A DNA stretch of 23,887 nt from Actinomycetes bacterium (GTDB taxonomy: Bacteria > Actinomycetota > Acidimicrobiia > Acidimicrobiales > RAAP-2), in NCBI GenBank assembly GCA_021781315.1, contig JAJXXB010000088.1, positions 1-23,887 on the forward strand, in the 5' to 3' direction. The notes beneath the pieces were generated by a model that made no database searches, had not been told where the DNA came from, and was given only the letters and a program-made list of their open reading frames with translations. This document shows positions 1 through 6,303 of this stretch, piece by piece. The translations under genes and the position numbers were made by a program. The first letter of the stretch is position 1. Every line of letters begins with the position of its first letter.

Positions 1-554
1 GTGGGCAGGGTCACGAAGCGCAACGTCTGCAGACCCGTCGCGCCGAGGTCGGCGGAGGCCTCGAGCTGGCTGTTCGAGGTGCGCCGCAGTCGGGCGATGA
101 CGTTGTTGTAGATCACGACGATACAGAAGGTCGTGTGACCGATGATGATCGTCCACACCGAGAGGGTGATCCCCGCCCATTGGAACGCCGAGTTGAGGGC
201 CACGCCTGTGATGATGCCGGGCAGTGCGATGGGTAGCACCAGCAAGAGCGACACGTAGTCGCGCCCGAAGAAGCGCGCCCGGTGCACGCCGAAGGCGGCG
301 AGGCTACCCAGGACCAATGCGAGCGCCGTCGCCGCCACGGCGGCCTTCAAGGAGAGCACGAAGGCCGAGCGCACCGCGGCGTCGTGCCAGGCCACGCTGT
401 ACCACGAGAGCGTCCAGTGACGGATCGGCCAGGTCTCGACGATCGACTTGTCGAAGCCGAAGAGGATGATGATCACAATCGGCGCGAAGAGGAAGAATAA
501 GACGCCGGCGACCCAGATCCACAGTCCGGCGCGCGCGGGGCTCGGGCGTCTCAT
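1..554 (-). CDS. potC: ABC transporter permease, PotC-like (partial, C-terminus off the left edge)
   Basis: Inner-membrane permease subunit of a PotABCD-type importer. The ATG at 554 gives a protein beginning MRRPSPARAG, with a first membrane helix (about residues 10-30) and a periplasmic stretch containing WPIRHWTLSWY, typical of PotC/PotI. More hydrophobic segments follow, then the cytoplasmic EAA loop (EASADLGATGLQTLRFVTLP), which contacts the ATPase; the reading frame is still open at base 1. About 184 codons are present of the roughly 260-280 usual for the family. The start overlaps the potB stop by 4 bp (ATGA), so translation is probably coupled. It is the last gene of the operon visible here. 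The substrate cannot be read from a permease; polyamine is the default for the family. Confidence 0.9.
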   Translation of the reverse strand, partial: MRRPSPARAGLWIWVAGVLFFLFAPIVIIILFGFDKSIVETWPIRHWTLSWYSVAWHDAAVRSAFVLSLKAAVAATALALVLGSLAAFGVHRARFFGRDYVSLLLVLPIALPGIITGVALNSAFQWAGITLSVWTIIIGHTTFCIVVIYNNVIARLRRTSNSQLEASADLGATGLQTLRFVTLP

Positions 555-1453
555 AGGGCCTCGAAGGCGCCCATGCGCTTTGCGACGCCGAGGTAGACGC
601 CCATGATCAGGATCGGCACCACCGACAGGGCGGCCGCCAGTGGCAGGTTGCCGCCCGAGAGCAGGTTCTCGTAGATCGCGTTGCCAATCAGCGTCGAGTT
701 GGCGCCGCCCACGATCAGAGGCGTCACGTAGTCGCCGAGCGTGAGAGAGAAGGTGAAGATGGACCCCGCGACGAGCCCGGGCAGCGCGAGGGGCAGCACC
801 ACGCGCACGAACGTCTGGCGCCACGGCGCGCCGAGGTCGTCCGAGGCGTCGAGCAGCGAGGTCGGGATCCGCTCGAGCGCGCCGTAGATGGGCACGATCA
901 TGTAGGGCAGCCAGATGTAGGAGAAGGCCACCCACATCGCGGCGTTGGTGAACCCCAGGTTGGGATCGGGCAGGCCCAGGCGACTGAAGGCCCAGTTCAA
1001 CGCGCCGCCCTTTTCCAGGATCGAGATCCAGGCGTAGACCTTGGCGAGGTAGCTCGCCCAGAGGGGCAGAAGCACGGCGACGAGCAGCAGGCGCTGGACG
1101 CGGCGCGTCGCCACGCGGGCCATCGCGTAGGCGAAGGGAAAGGCGATGACGGCGTCGGTGATCGTGACGAGCACCGCGAGGACGATGGTGCGCAGGATGA
1201 TCCCGGGATAGGCCCCCGCCACGATCTGGGAGTAGTTGGCGCCGGTGACGTGGTGGTCGATCTGCAGGGTGAAGCCGTTGATGCTCCACAGCGAGGTGAG
1301 CAGCATCAGAGCGAGCGAACTCAGGTAGATGACGAGGAACCACAGCAGCGGCGGCGAGAGCAGGAACGCGGTGCGCCAGCGAAGACGGGCCGACGCTGAA
1401 AGATGGAGGGAACGGGTCCCTCCATCTTTCAGCGGCACTTCGAGCGAGGTCAT
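551..1453 (-). CDS. potB: ABC transporter permease, PotB-like
   Basis: First permease of the PotABCD-type importer, 300 aa. I start it at the ATG at 1453 (MTSLEVPLKD), which overlaps the potD stop as ATGA. An upstream in-frame extension lies wholly inside potD and is rejected. A long first helix follows at about residues 30-55 (AFLLSPPLLWFLVIYLSSLA). A periplasmic loop, further helices and an EAA loop (LLDASDDLGAPWRQTFVRVVLPLALPG, here split as LLDASDDLGAPWR and QTFVRVVLPLALPG) follow, as expected for PotB. The unusual point is codons 7-20, which are encoded by a perfect 18-bp inverted repeat (listed separately). That N-terminal stretch is not conserved in the family, so the DNA there may be kept for its RNA structure rather than its protein. 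Confidence 0.92.
   Translation of the reverse strand: MTSLEVPLKDGGTRSLHLSASARLRWRTAFLLSPPLLWFLVIYLSSLALMLLTSLWSINGFTLQIDHHVTGANYSQIVAGAYPGIILRTIVLAVLVTITDAVIAFPFAYAMARVATRRVQRLLLVAVLLPLWASYLAKVYAWISILEKGGALNWAFSRLGLPDPNLGFTNAAMWVAFSYIWLPYMIVPIYGALERIPTSLLDASDDLGAPWRQTFVRVVLPLALPGLVAGSIFTFSLTLGDYVTPLIVGGANSTLIGNAIYENLLSGGNLPLAAALSVVPILIMGVYLGVAKRMGAFEAL
1394..1434 (-). repeat. Perfect 18-bp inverted repeat (hairpin) inside the 5' end of potB
   Basis: Arms 1394-1411 and 1417-1434 are exact reverse complements, with a 5-nt loop (1412-1416). In the minus-strand transcript the stem begins 15 nt after the potD stop and spans potB codons 7-20. No U-tract follows, so it is not a classical terminator. 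Likely roles are an attenuator or a 3'-end stabiliser that leaves more potD message than permease message. Confidence 0.85.
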
Positions 1454-2652
1454 CCCGTTATCTGGGTCCAGGCGTTCGTCCACTCGGTGTAGGGGACACA
1501 GTTGTTCTGGCCGTTGCCGCACTGGGCGAGCGGGGTCTTCCAGAACTTGATCGTCTTGAAGTACGAGTCCGGCTGGTCGGCGTGATAGCCCGCGCACGAT
1601 CCGGCCTGGAGCTTGTTCATGATCGGACAAGCCAGCGAGTTGGCCGGCGTCTCACCGAAGCTGACGGCCTGCTCGGCCTGGACCTGGGCGGTGGAGACCC
1701 ACTGCATCCACTTGTAGGCGCAGTTCGGGTGCGGGGCCTTCGCCGCCAGCAGCCACGAGTCGGCCCAGCCGGTCGCGCCCTCGGAGGGAATCGTGTCGGC
1801 GACCTTGGCGCCGTTGCCCTTCAGGGTGATCGTCTGGTACGGCCAGGCCGCGCCGAGGGTCGTGGTGCCACTCTGGAAGAGGTTGATCTCGTCACTGGCG
1901 AGGTTCCAGTACTTGGCGATGAGGGGCTTTTGGGCCTTCAAGAGGTTCACCGCCGCGTTGAACTGGGTCTGGGTCAGCTCGTAGGGGTCGGTGATGTGCA
2001 GGCTGGGCTTGGCCTTGGCCAGGTAGAGCGCCGCGTCGGCGATCTGGATCGGGTTGTTCGGCACGGTGATCTTGCCCTTGTACTTCGGGTTGTAGAGCAC
2101 GGACCACGACGTGGGCGCCTTGGGGAAGGCCTTGGTCGAGTACAAGAGGACGTTGGGGCCGAACTGCAGGCTCACGCCGTAGTGGATGCCGTTGATCGTG
2201 TTGAAGCTCGGCGCCTTCAGGAAGGGCCGGAACTGGTTCCAGGCCGGGATCAGCTTCATGTTGACGGGCTTCACGTCGCCGCCGTAGATGAGGCGCAGGT
2301 CCGCGTCGCCCGAGGCCGACACCAGGTCGTACTGTCCACCGCCGCCGTTGTTCATCAGTGAGACCATCTCGCCCGAGGACCCGGCGTACTTCGCGTTCAC
2401 GACGCAGCCGGTCGCCTTGGTGAAGGGCTTGACCCACTGGGGCTGGGTGTAGCCCTCCCAGGCGATGAGGTTCAACTTGCCCTCGCCCTTGCCGACCGAC
2501 TTCTGCGGCGCGATGCCCGCGGTCGGGACGCTGAGCCCCGACGACGCGCCCGCTCCGTTAGAGATGGTCGCGAATCCCAGGCTCATCACGATCAGTGCGG
2601 CGAAGGAACTCCCCGCCTTGCGAATCAGACTGCCGTGAGCTGCACTCTTCAT
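1450..2652 (-). CDS. potD: Extracellular solute-binding protein, PotD/spermidine-putrescine family
   Basis: Substrate-binding component of the importer, 400 aa from the ATG at 2652 (MKSAAHGSLIRKAGSS). The N-terminus is an export signal: basic residues, a hydrophobic core (FAALIVMSLGFA) and an Ala/Ser-rich cleavage region. The mature part opens with GKLNLIAWEGY, the usual first strand of PotD-like type II binding proteins, followed by a variable ligand cleft. Six cysteines in the mature protein may form disulfides outside the cell. The start is chosen because GGGGGGAAG lies just upstream. An ATG seven codons earlier (2673), with GAGG six bases ahead of it, is a real alternative. It lies directly after potA and overlaps potB by 4 bp. 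Specific ligand not determinable from sequence alone. Confidence 0.9.
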   Translation of the reverse strand: MKSAAHGSLIRKAGSSFAALIVMSLGFATISNGAGASSGLSVPTAGIAPQKSVGKGEGKLNLIAWEGYTQPQWVKPFTKATGCVVNAKYAGSSGEMVSLMNNGGGGQYDLVSASGDADLRLIYGGDVKPVNMKLIPAWNQFRPFLKAPSFNTINGIHYGVSLQFGPNVLLYSTKAFPKAPTSWSVLYNPKYKGKITVPNNPIQIADAALYLAKAKPSLHITDPYELTQTQFNAAVNLLKAQKPLIAKYWNLASDEINLFQSGTTTLGAAWPYQTITLKGNGAKVADTIPSEGATGWADSWLLAAKAPHPNCAYKWMQWVSTAQVQAEQAVSFGETPANSLACPIMNKLQAGSCAGYHADQPDSYFKTIKFWKTPLAQCGNGQNNCVPYTEWTNAWTQITG

Positions 2653-2681
2653 ACTTCCCCCCACTGTGTTCATTTGGTGCC

Positions 2682-3698
2682 TCAGACTAGTTCTCGCTCG
2701 AGATCCAATGCGTCGGCGTGGCGCCACGCGACGCTGACCGCGTCGCCCGCGGCGAGAGCCGGTCCCGACCCCGTCGCGGTGTCATTCGTGCGCAACGCGG
2801 TGACTTCCTCGCCCGACTCGAGGCGCACGCTGAGACGCGTCATCATGCCGAGATAGACGACGTCGATGACGGTGCCCGACTCCATAGCGCTGTCCGCTGG
2901 CGCGGTCGCGCCGCGCTCGAGAATGCGCAAACGCTCGGGGCGCACCAGGCGCGCGTGCCCGTCGCGCACCAGCACGTTGGAGGTGCCAATGAAGCCCGCC
3001 ACGAAGGCCGAGGCCGGGTGTTCGTAGATCTCGCGGGGCGTGCCGACCTGTTCGATCACGCCCTTGTTCATGATGGCGATGCGGTCGCTCATCGCCATCG
3101 CCTCCTCCTGGTCGTGGGTGACGAAGAGGAACGTGATGCCCAGGCGCCGCTGGATCGCCTTGAGCTCGACCTGCATCTCCTGGCGCAGCTTGAGATCGAG
3201 CGCGCCGAGGGGCTCGTCGAGCAAGAGGACCTTGGGCTCGTTCACGATCGCGCGCGCGAGCGCCACGCGCTGGCGCTGGCCGCCGGAGAGCTGGGCCGGG
3301 CGCCTCTCTTCGAAGCCCTCGAGTCGCACCATCGCGAGCACCTCGCGCGCGCGGCGCGCTCGCTCGGCGCGCGGCACCTTGGCCACGCGCAGCCCGTACT
3401 CGACGTTGGTCAGCACGTCCATGTGCGGAAAGAGGGCGTAGTCCTGAAACACGGTGTTGACGGGGCGCAGGTGCGCCGGACGCTGGGTGACGTCCTCGCC
3501 GTAGAGCATGATCGTGCCCCGGTCGGGGCTCTCGAAGCCGGCCACCATGCGAAGGATCGTGGTCTTGCCCGAGCCCGAGGGGCCGAGCATCGTGAAGAAC
3601 TCGCCGTCGCGGATCTCCAAGTTGATGTCGTGCAAGACGGCCGTGTTCGCGAAGGACTTCGCCACGCCACGAAGGTCGATTGCCAGTGGGCTGTCCAT
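2682..3698 (-). CDS. potA: ABC transporter ATP-binding protein, PotA-like
   Basis: ATPase of the importer, 338 aa, starting at the ATG at 3698 ([11 protein letters not shown]) with a strong ribosome site GAGGGGAAAG directly ahead. Visible motifs are Walker A GPSGSGKT (39-46), Q-loop region [10 protein letters not shown] (about 83-92), signature LSGGQRQR (137-144), Walker B VLLLDEP (157-163) and switch His195 in THDQEEA. The C-terminal third fits a TOBE domain ([11 protein letters not shown], then [17 protein letters not shown]). It is the first gene of the minus-strand operon potA-potD-potB-potC. Length and motifs are ordinary for the PotA/MalK/FbpC group; polyamine is the default substrate, other small organic solutes are possible. 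Confidence 0.93.
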   Translation of the reverse strand: MDSPLAIDLRGVAKSFANTAVLHDINLEIRDGEFFTMLGPSGSGKTTILRMVAGFESPDRGTIMLYGEDVTQRPAHLRPVNTVFQDYALFPHMDVLTNVEYGLRVAKVPRAERARRAREVLAMVRLEGFEERRPAQLSGGQRQRVALARAIVNEPKVLLLDEPLGALDLKLRQEMQVELKAIQRRLGITFLFVTHDQEEAMAMSDRIAIMNKGVIEQVGTPREIYEHPASAFVAGFIGTSNVLVRDGHARLVRPERLRILERGATAPADSAMESGTVIDVVYLGMMTRLSVRLESGEEVTALRTNDTATGSGPALAAGDAVSVAWRHADALDLERELV

Positions 3699-3835
3699 CT
3701 TTCCCCTCACGTCGCCCTCGCGACGAATGGTCGCCACGATATCAGCGCGACGCCACCATCCACCAAGGCGGCGCCGGACCCGGTGACGCTCGACCTCGAG
3801 CGGCCATGGACGCGGTGCGCGGGGACCGTTAGCGT
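3699..3835. promoter_or_regulatory. Divergent intergenic region between potA and the GtrA gene
   Basis: This 137-bp gap must hold the promoter of the pot operon (minus) and that of the GtrA gene (plus). On the minus strand the best -35/-10 pair (TTGGTG, 16 nt, TGATAT) is a poor match and I do not insist on it. On the plus strand GACCGT (3824-3829) lies exactly 6 nt before the GTG start, fitting a leaderless -10 element. Confidence 0.4.
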
Positions 3836-4366
3836 GTGGTCATCGACGCCGCCACCATCCCCCGTACGCCCCGTGACCTGTGGGAATGGGCCCACACGCA
3901 CCAGGGACGCAAGATGATCCGCTACACCAGCGTGTCGGTCGTGACGACGATCGTGTCCTTCGTGACGATCGCGATCGTCTTCGGCACCAACATGACTGCG
4001 AACGAGGTCCTCGCCACCGCGATCGGCAACCTGGTGGCGGCGATCCCGGCCTACTACTTGCACCGGTCCTGGGTGTGGGGCAAGCACGGCCGCAGCCACC
4101 TGGTCAAGGAGGTCCTGCCCTTTTGGGTCATGGTGGTCTTGGGCATCGGGGTCTCCACGCTCGGTGCCATGGGCGTGCGCCATCTGGTGAACACGCATCA
4201 CTGGTCGCACCTGCTCGACACGTTCCTGGTGTCCTTCGCCAACATCGTCAGCTTCGCCGTCTTCTGGGTCCTGAAGATCATCCTCTTCAACCGGATCTTT
4301 CGCGTCGACACCGTCGCCGACTTCGACGCGCACCTGGCCGAGGAGGAGAGCCAGGAACTGCCGTAG
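3836..4366 (+). CDS. GtrA-family membrane protein
   Basis: Small integral membrane protein, 176 aa, with four hydrophobic segments. These are roughly [20 protein letters not shown] (residues 30-49), [18 protein letters not shown] (57-74), [20 protein letters not shown] (93-112) and [20 protein letters not shown] (about 132-151). The motif [17 protein letters not shown], an aromatic/basic loop after helix 2, and the closing ...[13 protein letters not shown] are typical of the GtrA/DPMS family. That family is linked to movement of lipid-linked sugars across the membrane for cell-surface polysaccharide. The C-terminus is acidic (AEEESQEL). The GTG at 3836 is taken as start; no Shine-Dalgarno is evident. 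No glycosyltransferase lies nearby, so its partner is unknown. A functional link to the peptide genes downstream is not shown. Confidence 0.82.
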   Translation: MVIDAATIPRTPRDLWEWAHTHQGRKMIRYTSVSVVTTIVSFVTIAIVFGTNMTANEVLATAIGNLVAAIPAYYLHRSWVWGKHGRSHLVKEVLPFWVMVVLGIGVSTLGAMGVRHLVNTHHWSHLLDTFLVSFANIVSFAVFWVLKIILFNRIFRVDTVADFDAHLAEEESQELP

Positions 4367-4439
4367 GGCCGAGGGTCCCACTCATCGCGGTGTCGACGCG
4401 GCCTTCGAAGTATGTGCAATGAGATGGTGAAATGCTCAC

Positions 4440-4481
4440 TTCACAACAAGCGTTGACAATCGGCACGATCGGTGCTCTAAT
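4440..4481 (+). promoter_or_regulatory. Sigma70-type promoter of the first double-glycine peptide gene
   Basis: TTGACA (4453-4458), a 17-nt spacer and TCTAAT (4476-4481) match the consensus at 11 of 12 positions, which is strong for such GC-rich DNA. TTCACAAC (4440-4447) lies 5 nt upstream of the -35. The same arrangement recurs ahead of the second peptide gene. Just upstream, 4423-4445 holds GATGGTGAA followed by CTCACTTCACA, a loose inverted repeat that could bind a regulator. Confidence 0.8.
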
Positions 4482-4523
4482 CACCCGGTTCGGCGATCTT
4501 CGTTGGACCGAGGGAGGGGCATC

Positions 4524-4643
4524 ATGGCGGACGACACTCAGGACACGGCCGACGAGGTAACGGGCGACCAGCTCGACGCGGACCTGGAGCTCGAGCAGGC
4601 CGACACGGACGACGTGGTCGGCGGGATGCACCCACCCCTCTGA
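4524..4643 (+). CDS. Double-glycine precursor peptide 1 (39 aa)
   Basis: Small acidic peptide beginning MADDTQDTADEV and ending LEQADTDDVVGG then MHPPL, stop TGA. Ribosome site GAGGGAGGGGC lies just ahead of the ATG at 4524. Relative to the GG (positions -2/-1) there are Leu at -12 and Val at -4, as in leaders recognised by C39 peptidase-containing exporters; position -7 is Thr rather than the usual Leu. Cleavage after GG would release the pentapeptide MHPPL. The second peptide gene 310 bp downstream shares the leader pattern LxLExxDTDxVVGG with a different tail. The matching peptidase-exporter is encoded 1.6 kb downstream on the same strand. There is no Cys, Ser-rich core or modification enzyme to suggest a lantibiotic. 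Role (signal, toxin, other) unknown. Confidence 0.82.
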   Translation: MADDTQDTADEVTGDQLDADLELEQADTDDVVGGMHPPL

Positions 4644-4862
4644 TCCGCCCGGGTGGACCAGGTTCACCCGTCAACGATTCGAGAATCATCCAGCCACGGG
4701 CGGCGCACGTCGCCCGTGGCGGTGACGCCGACGAACCGCGCCAGGGTGCTGAGCGAATTCTCAGTAGTTGAGAATGAGGCATCCTCGATAATGAGTGAAT
4801 CACTCGCCGTGTGCCGACTGGAGTCTCGCGAGAATCTATACAGGACGTTTCGTCGTCTCGGA
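4644..4862 (+). other. Non-coding spacer after peptide gene 1, with hairpin and inverted repeat
   Basis: No credible gene. A perfect 10-bp stem (4693-4702 with 4711-4720, 8-nt loop) about 50 nt after the peptide stop could end or stabilise the transcript; it has no T-run. A 7-bp inverted repeat ATTCTCA-GTAGT-TGAGAAT lies at 4757-4775 and a short GAGTG-AAT-CACTC at about 4793-4805. These are AT-richer than the surroundings and could be operator sites for peptide gene 2. Confidence 0.6.
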
Positions 4863-4905
4863 TTCACAACTTCTCGTTGACAATGGGCGTCGTCAGTGGT
4901 CTAAT
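4863..4905 (+). promoter_or_regulatory. Sigma70-type promoter of the second double-glycine peptide gene
   Basis: TTCACAAC (4863-4870), then TTGACA (4877-4882), a 17-nt spacer and TCTAAT (4900-4905). Both hexamers, the spacer length, the AAT after the -35 and the upstream TTCACAAC are the same as in front of peptide gene 1, so the promoter was duplicated with the gene or is held under common selection. Confidence 0.8.
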
Positions 4906-4953
4906 GACGTCATTCGGTGACACGCGCCGGATTCATAGGAGGAGGGGCACACC

Positions 4954-5067
4954 ATGGCAGAAAAGGACGCACAGGACACCGCCGAGGACACCACGGAGCT
5001 TGACACGGACCTCGTACTCGAGAAGTCCGACACCGACGGTGTCGTCGGCGGGTTCATGATGGAATAA
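4954..5067 (+). CDS. Double-glycine precursor peptide 2 (37 aa)
   Basis: Paralogue of peptide 1: MAEKDAQDTAEDTTELDTD, then LVLEKSDTDGVVGG and the tail FMME, stop TAA. A strong ribosome site (AGGAGGAGGGGC) precedes the ATG at 4954. Leu at -12, Val at -4 and Gly-Gly at -2/-1 fit a C39-cleaved leader; the released product would be the tetrapeptide FMME. The leader is conserved with peptide 1 (QDTA near the N-terminus, LxLE, DTD, VVGG) while the tails do not resemble each other. That is the usual pattern of paralogous precursors sharing one processing exporter. It lies 192 bp before the PpiC-like gene. The product's function is unknown. An alternative reading, that the trimmed VVGG-ended leader is itself the active product, cannot be excluded. 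Confidence 0.82.
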   Translation: MAEKDAQDTAEDTTELDTDLVLEKSDTDGVVGGFMME

Positions 5068-5118
5068 TTCTGCGAGGTGGCGGCCGGTCGATTCGTCGCC
5101 GTGCCACCCAGTCCAGAA

Positions 5119-5179
5119 GTCACAGCCCCCGTGCCGACCGGCGTCGCCTCGCGTCGTCGAGAGGCACGGGGGCTGTGAC
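5119..5179 (+). terminator. Perfect 17-bp stem hairpin after peptide gene 2
   Basis: Arms 5119-5135 and 5163-5179 are exact reverse complements around a 27-nt loop that can fold further. It begins 51 nt after the peptide 2 stop and ends 80 nt before the PpiC-like gene. No T-tract follows. It most likely terminates or protects the abundant small peptide mRNA and limits read-through into the processing genes. Confidence 0.65.
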
Positions 5180-5231
5180 ATTCCGATCACCGACAGAGCG
5201 GCCCATTCGTCCGTCGCTCGTCGTCCACGCC

Positions 5232-5237
5232 TACCGT
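5232..5237 (+). promoter_or_regulatory. Possible -10 element for the PpiC-like/exporter genes
   Basis: TACCGT, a TAnnnT hexamer, lies 22 nt before the GTG start, with an AAGGAG ribosome site between. Similar TACC(G/A)T elements precede pspC and the pilin-like gene. No -35 is recognisable, so this is tentative. Confidence 0.35.
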
Positions 5238-5259
5238 TACCGATGACGAAGGAGCGAAT

Positions 5260-6303
5260 GTGACATCCGGGGCTGCCCAGTCGGGCACGCACGCGATTCC
5301 CGACGGCGTCCTCGTGACCGTGGGCGACACCGCGATCTCCTATCGCGACGTCGCGCTGGCCGGCTACTTCACCGGCGAGTGGGGCGCTTTGGTCCAGCGC
5401 TGCGCCGACGGCCTGCGCCGCGACGCCGCGGCGAGCGTCCCCGCCGAGGACCTGCGCACGGCGGCCGAGCGCTTCCGGCGCCAGCGCCGCCTGGCTTCGA
5501 GCCACGACCTGCACGCCTGGCTCGACGAGCGCGACCTCTCCTTTTCCGACTGGGAGGGGTACCTGCGCCGTGACCTCCTCTCGTCGGACTCGACGACGCC
5601 TCTCGACGCGGCCGCCGGCCCGGACTCTGACTTCGCGAGTGCGCTGCGCGCCGACGCCTTCTGCGCGGGCTTCTGGTCCGAGGTCGGCGCCCGCGTCGTG
5701 TCCTGGGCCGTGGCCGCAACGCTCGCGGCGAGCGACGCCGACGAGGTCGATCTCGCACGCGTGCGCGACGAGGTGGCCAACGATCCCGTGGCGCCCTTCG
5801 CCGGGCTCGACGAGTGGGTCGACGAACGCGCCGCGCTGCTGGGGCGCTGGCTCGCGGCCTACCAGAGCCTCGACGACGCCGTGGCCAACGACGCGGCACT
5901 TTCAGCCACGCTCACCGAGGACTGGTCGAAGTGGAGCATCCTCACGATCGACTCGTGCGCGGTGGCGAGCGAGTCGGCGGCTCGCGAAGCGATCTCGTGC
6001 TCGAACGACGACAACATGGAACTCGAGGAGATCGCCCGACGCGCGCACTCGCGCATCGAGCACCGCCGGGTGCGATCGGGCGATCTCACCGACGGCCTCG
6101 CGCCGCTGTTGCTGTCAACGCCCCTCGGCGAGGCGGTCGGTCCGCTGCGCCTCGGCGGGGAGTGGTCGGTCGTCTGGGTGCGCGAGCGCGCGGCGGCCTC
6201 CCTGGAGGATCCGACGGTGCGCGCCCACGCCACCGCGACGCTCGTCGACGCCGCGGTGGCCAACGCCGCGAAGGGATTGGTCACGTGGCGAGCACCGAGG
6301 TGA
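5260..6303 (+). CDS. PpiC/SurA-like putative peptide maturation protein
   Basis: 347-aa protein with a GTG start at 5260 and AAGGAG 6 nt ahead; no signal peptide or membrane helix, so cytoplasmic. Residues about 10-105 resemble the SurA-type N-terminal chaperone region: VLVTVGDTAISYRDVALAGY, a helical FRRQRRL segment, then HDLHAWLDERDLSFSDWEGY. The last third (LLLSTPLGEAVGPLRLGGEW, then SVVWVRERAAASLEDPTVRA) has the layout of a parvulin C-terminal part (PxGexvGPxxxxxGxxxxxVxE). The histidines expected of an active parvulin are not evident, so it may be a non-catalytic holder. I recall PpiC-related 'putative peptide maturation' proteins beside double-glycine exporters in other bacteria, but cannot verify membership. 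It overlaps the exporter start by 19 bp, implying joint expression, and plausibly presents or protects the two leader peptides. Confidence 0.7.
   Translation: MTSGAAQSGTHAIPDGVLVTVGDTAISYRDVALAGYFTGEWGALVQRCADGLRRDAAASVPAEDLRTAAERFRRQRRLASSHDLHAWLDERDLSFSDWEGYLRRDLLSSDSTTPLDAAAGPDSDFASALRADAFCAGFWSEVGARVVSWAVAATLAASDADEVDLARVRDEVANDPVAPFAGLDEWVDERAALLGRWLAAYQSLDDAVANDAALSATLTEDWSKWSILTIDSCAVASESAAREAISCSNDDNMELEEIARRAHSRIEHRRVRSGDLTDGLAPLLLSTPLGEAVGPLRLGGEWSVVWVRERAAASLEDPTVRAHATATLVDAAVANAAKGLVTWRAPR

Noticed and set aside
1..3698. Iron(III) or sulfate importer instead of a Pot-type system
   Set aside because: The binding protein opening (NLIAWEGY) and permease loops are Pot-like, although the exact ligand remains open.
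4644..4862. CRISPR or tandem repeat array around the AT-richer inverted repeats
   Set aside because: The repeats are single short inverted repeats, not regularly spaced direct repeats.
4791..4880. 29-codon ORF beginning MSESLAVC between the two peptide genes
   Set aside because: No ribosome site, no GG motif, and it runs into the -35 element of peptide gene 2.
4524..5067. Lantibiotic or other modified RiPP precursors
   Set aside because: Tails have no Cys/Ser/Thr and no LanM, radical-SAM, YcaO or cyclase gene is present.
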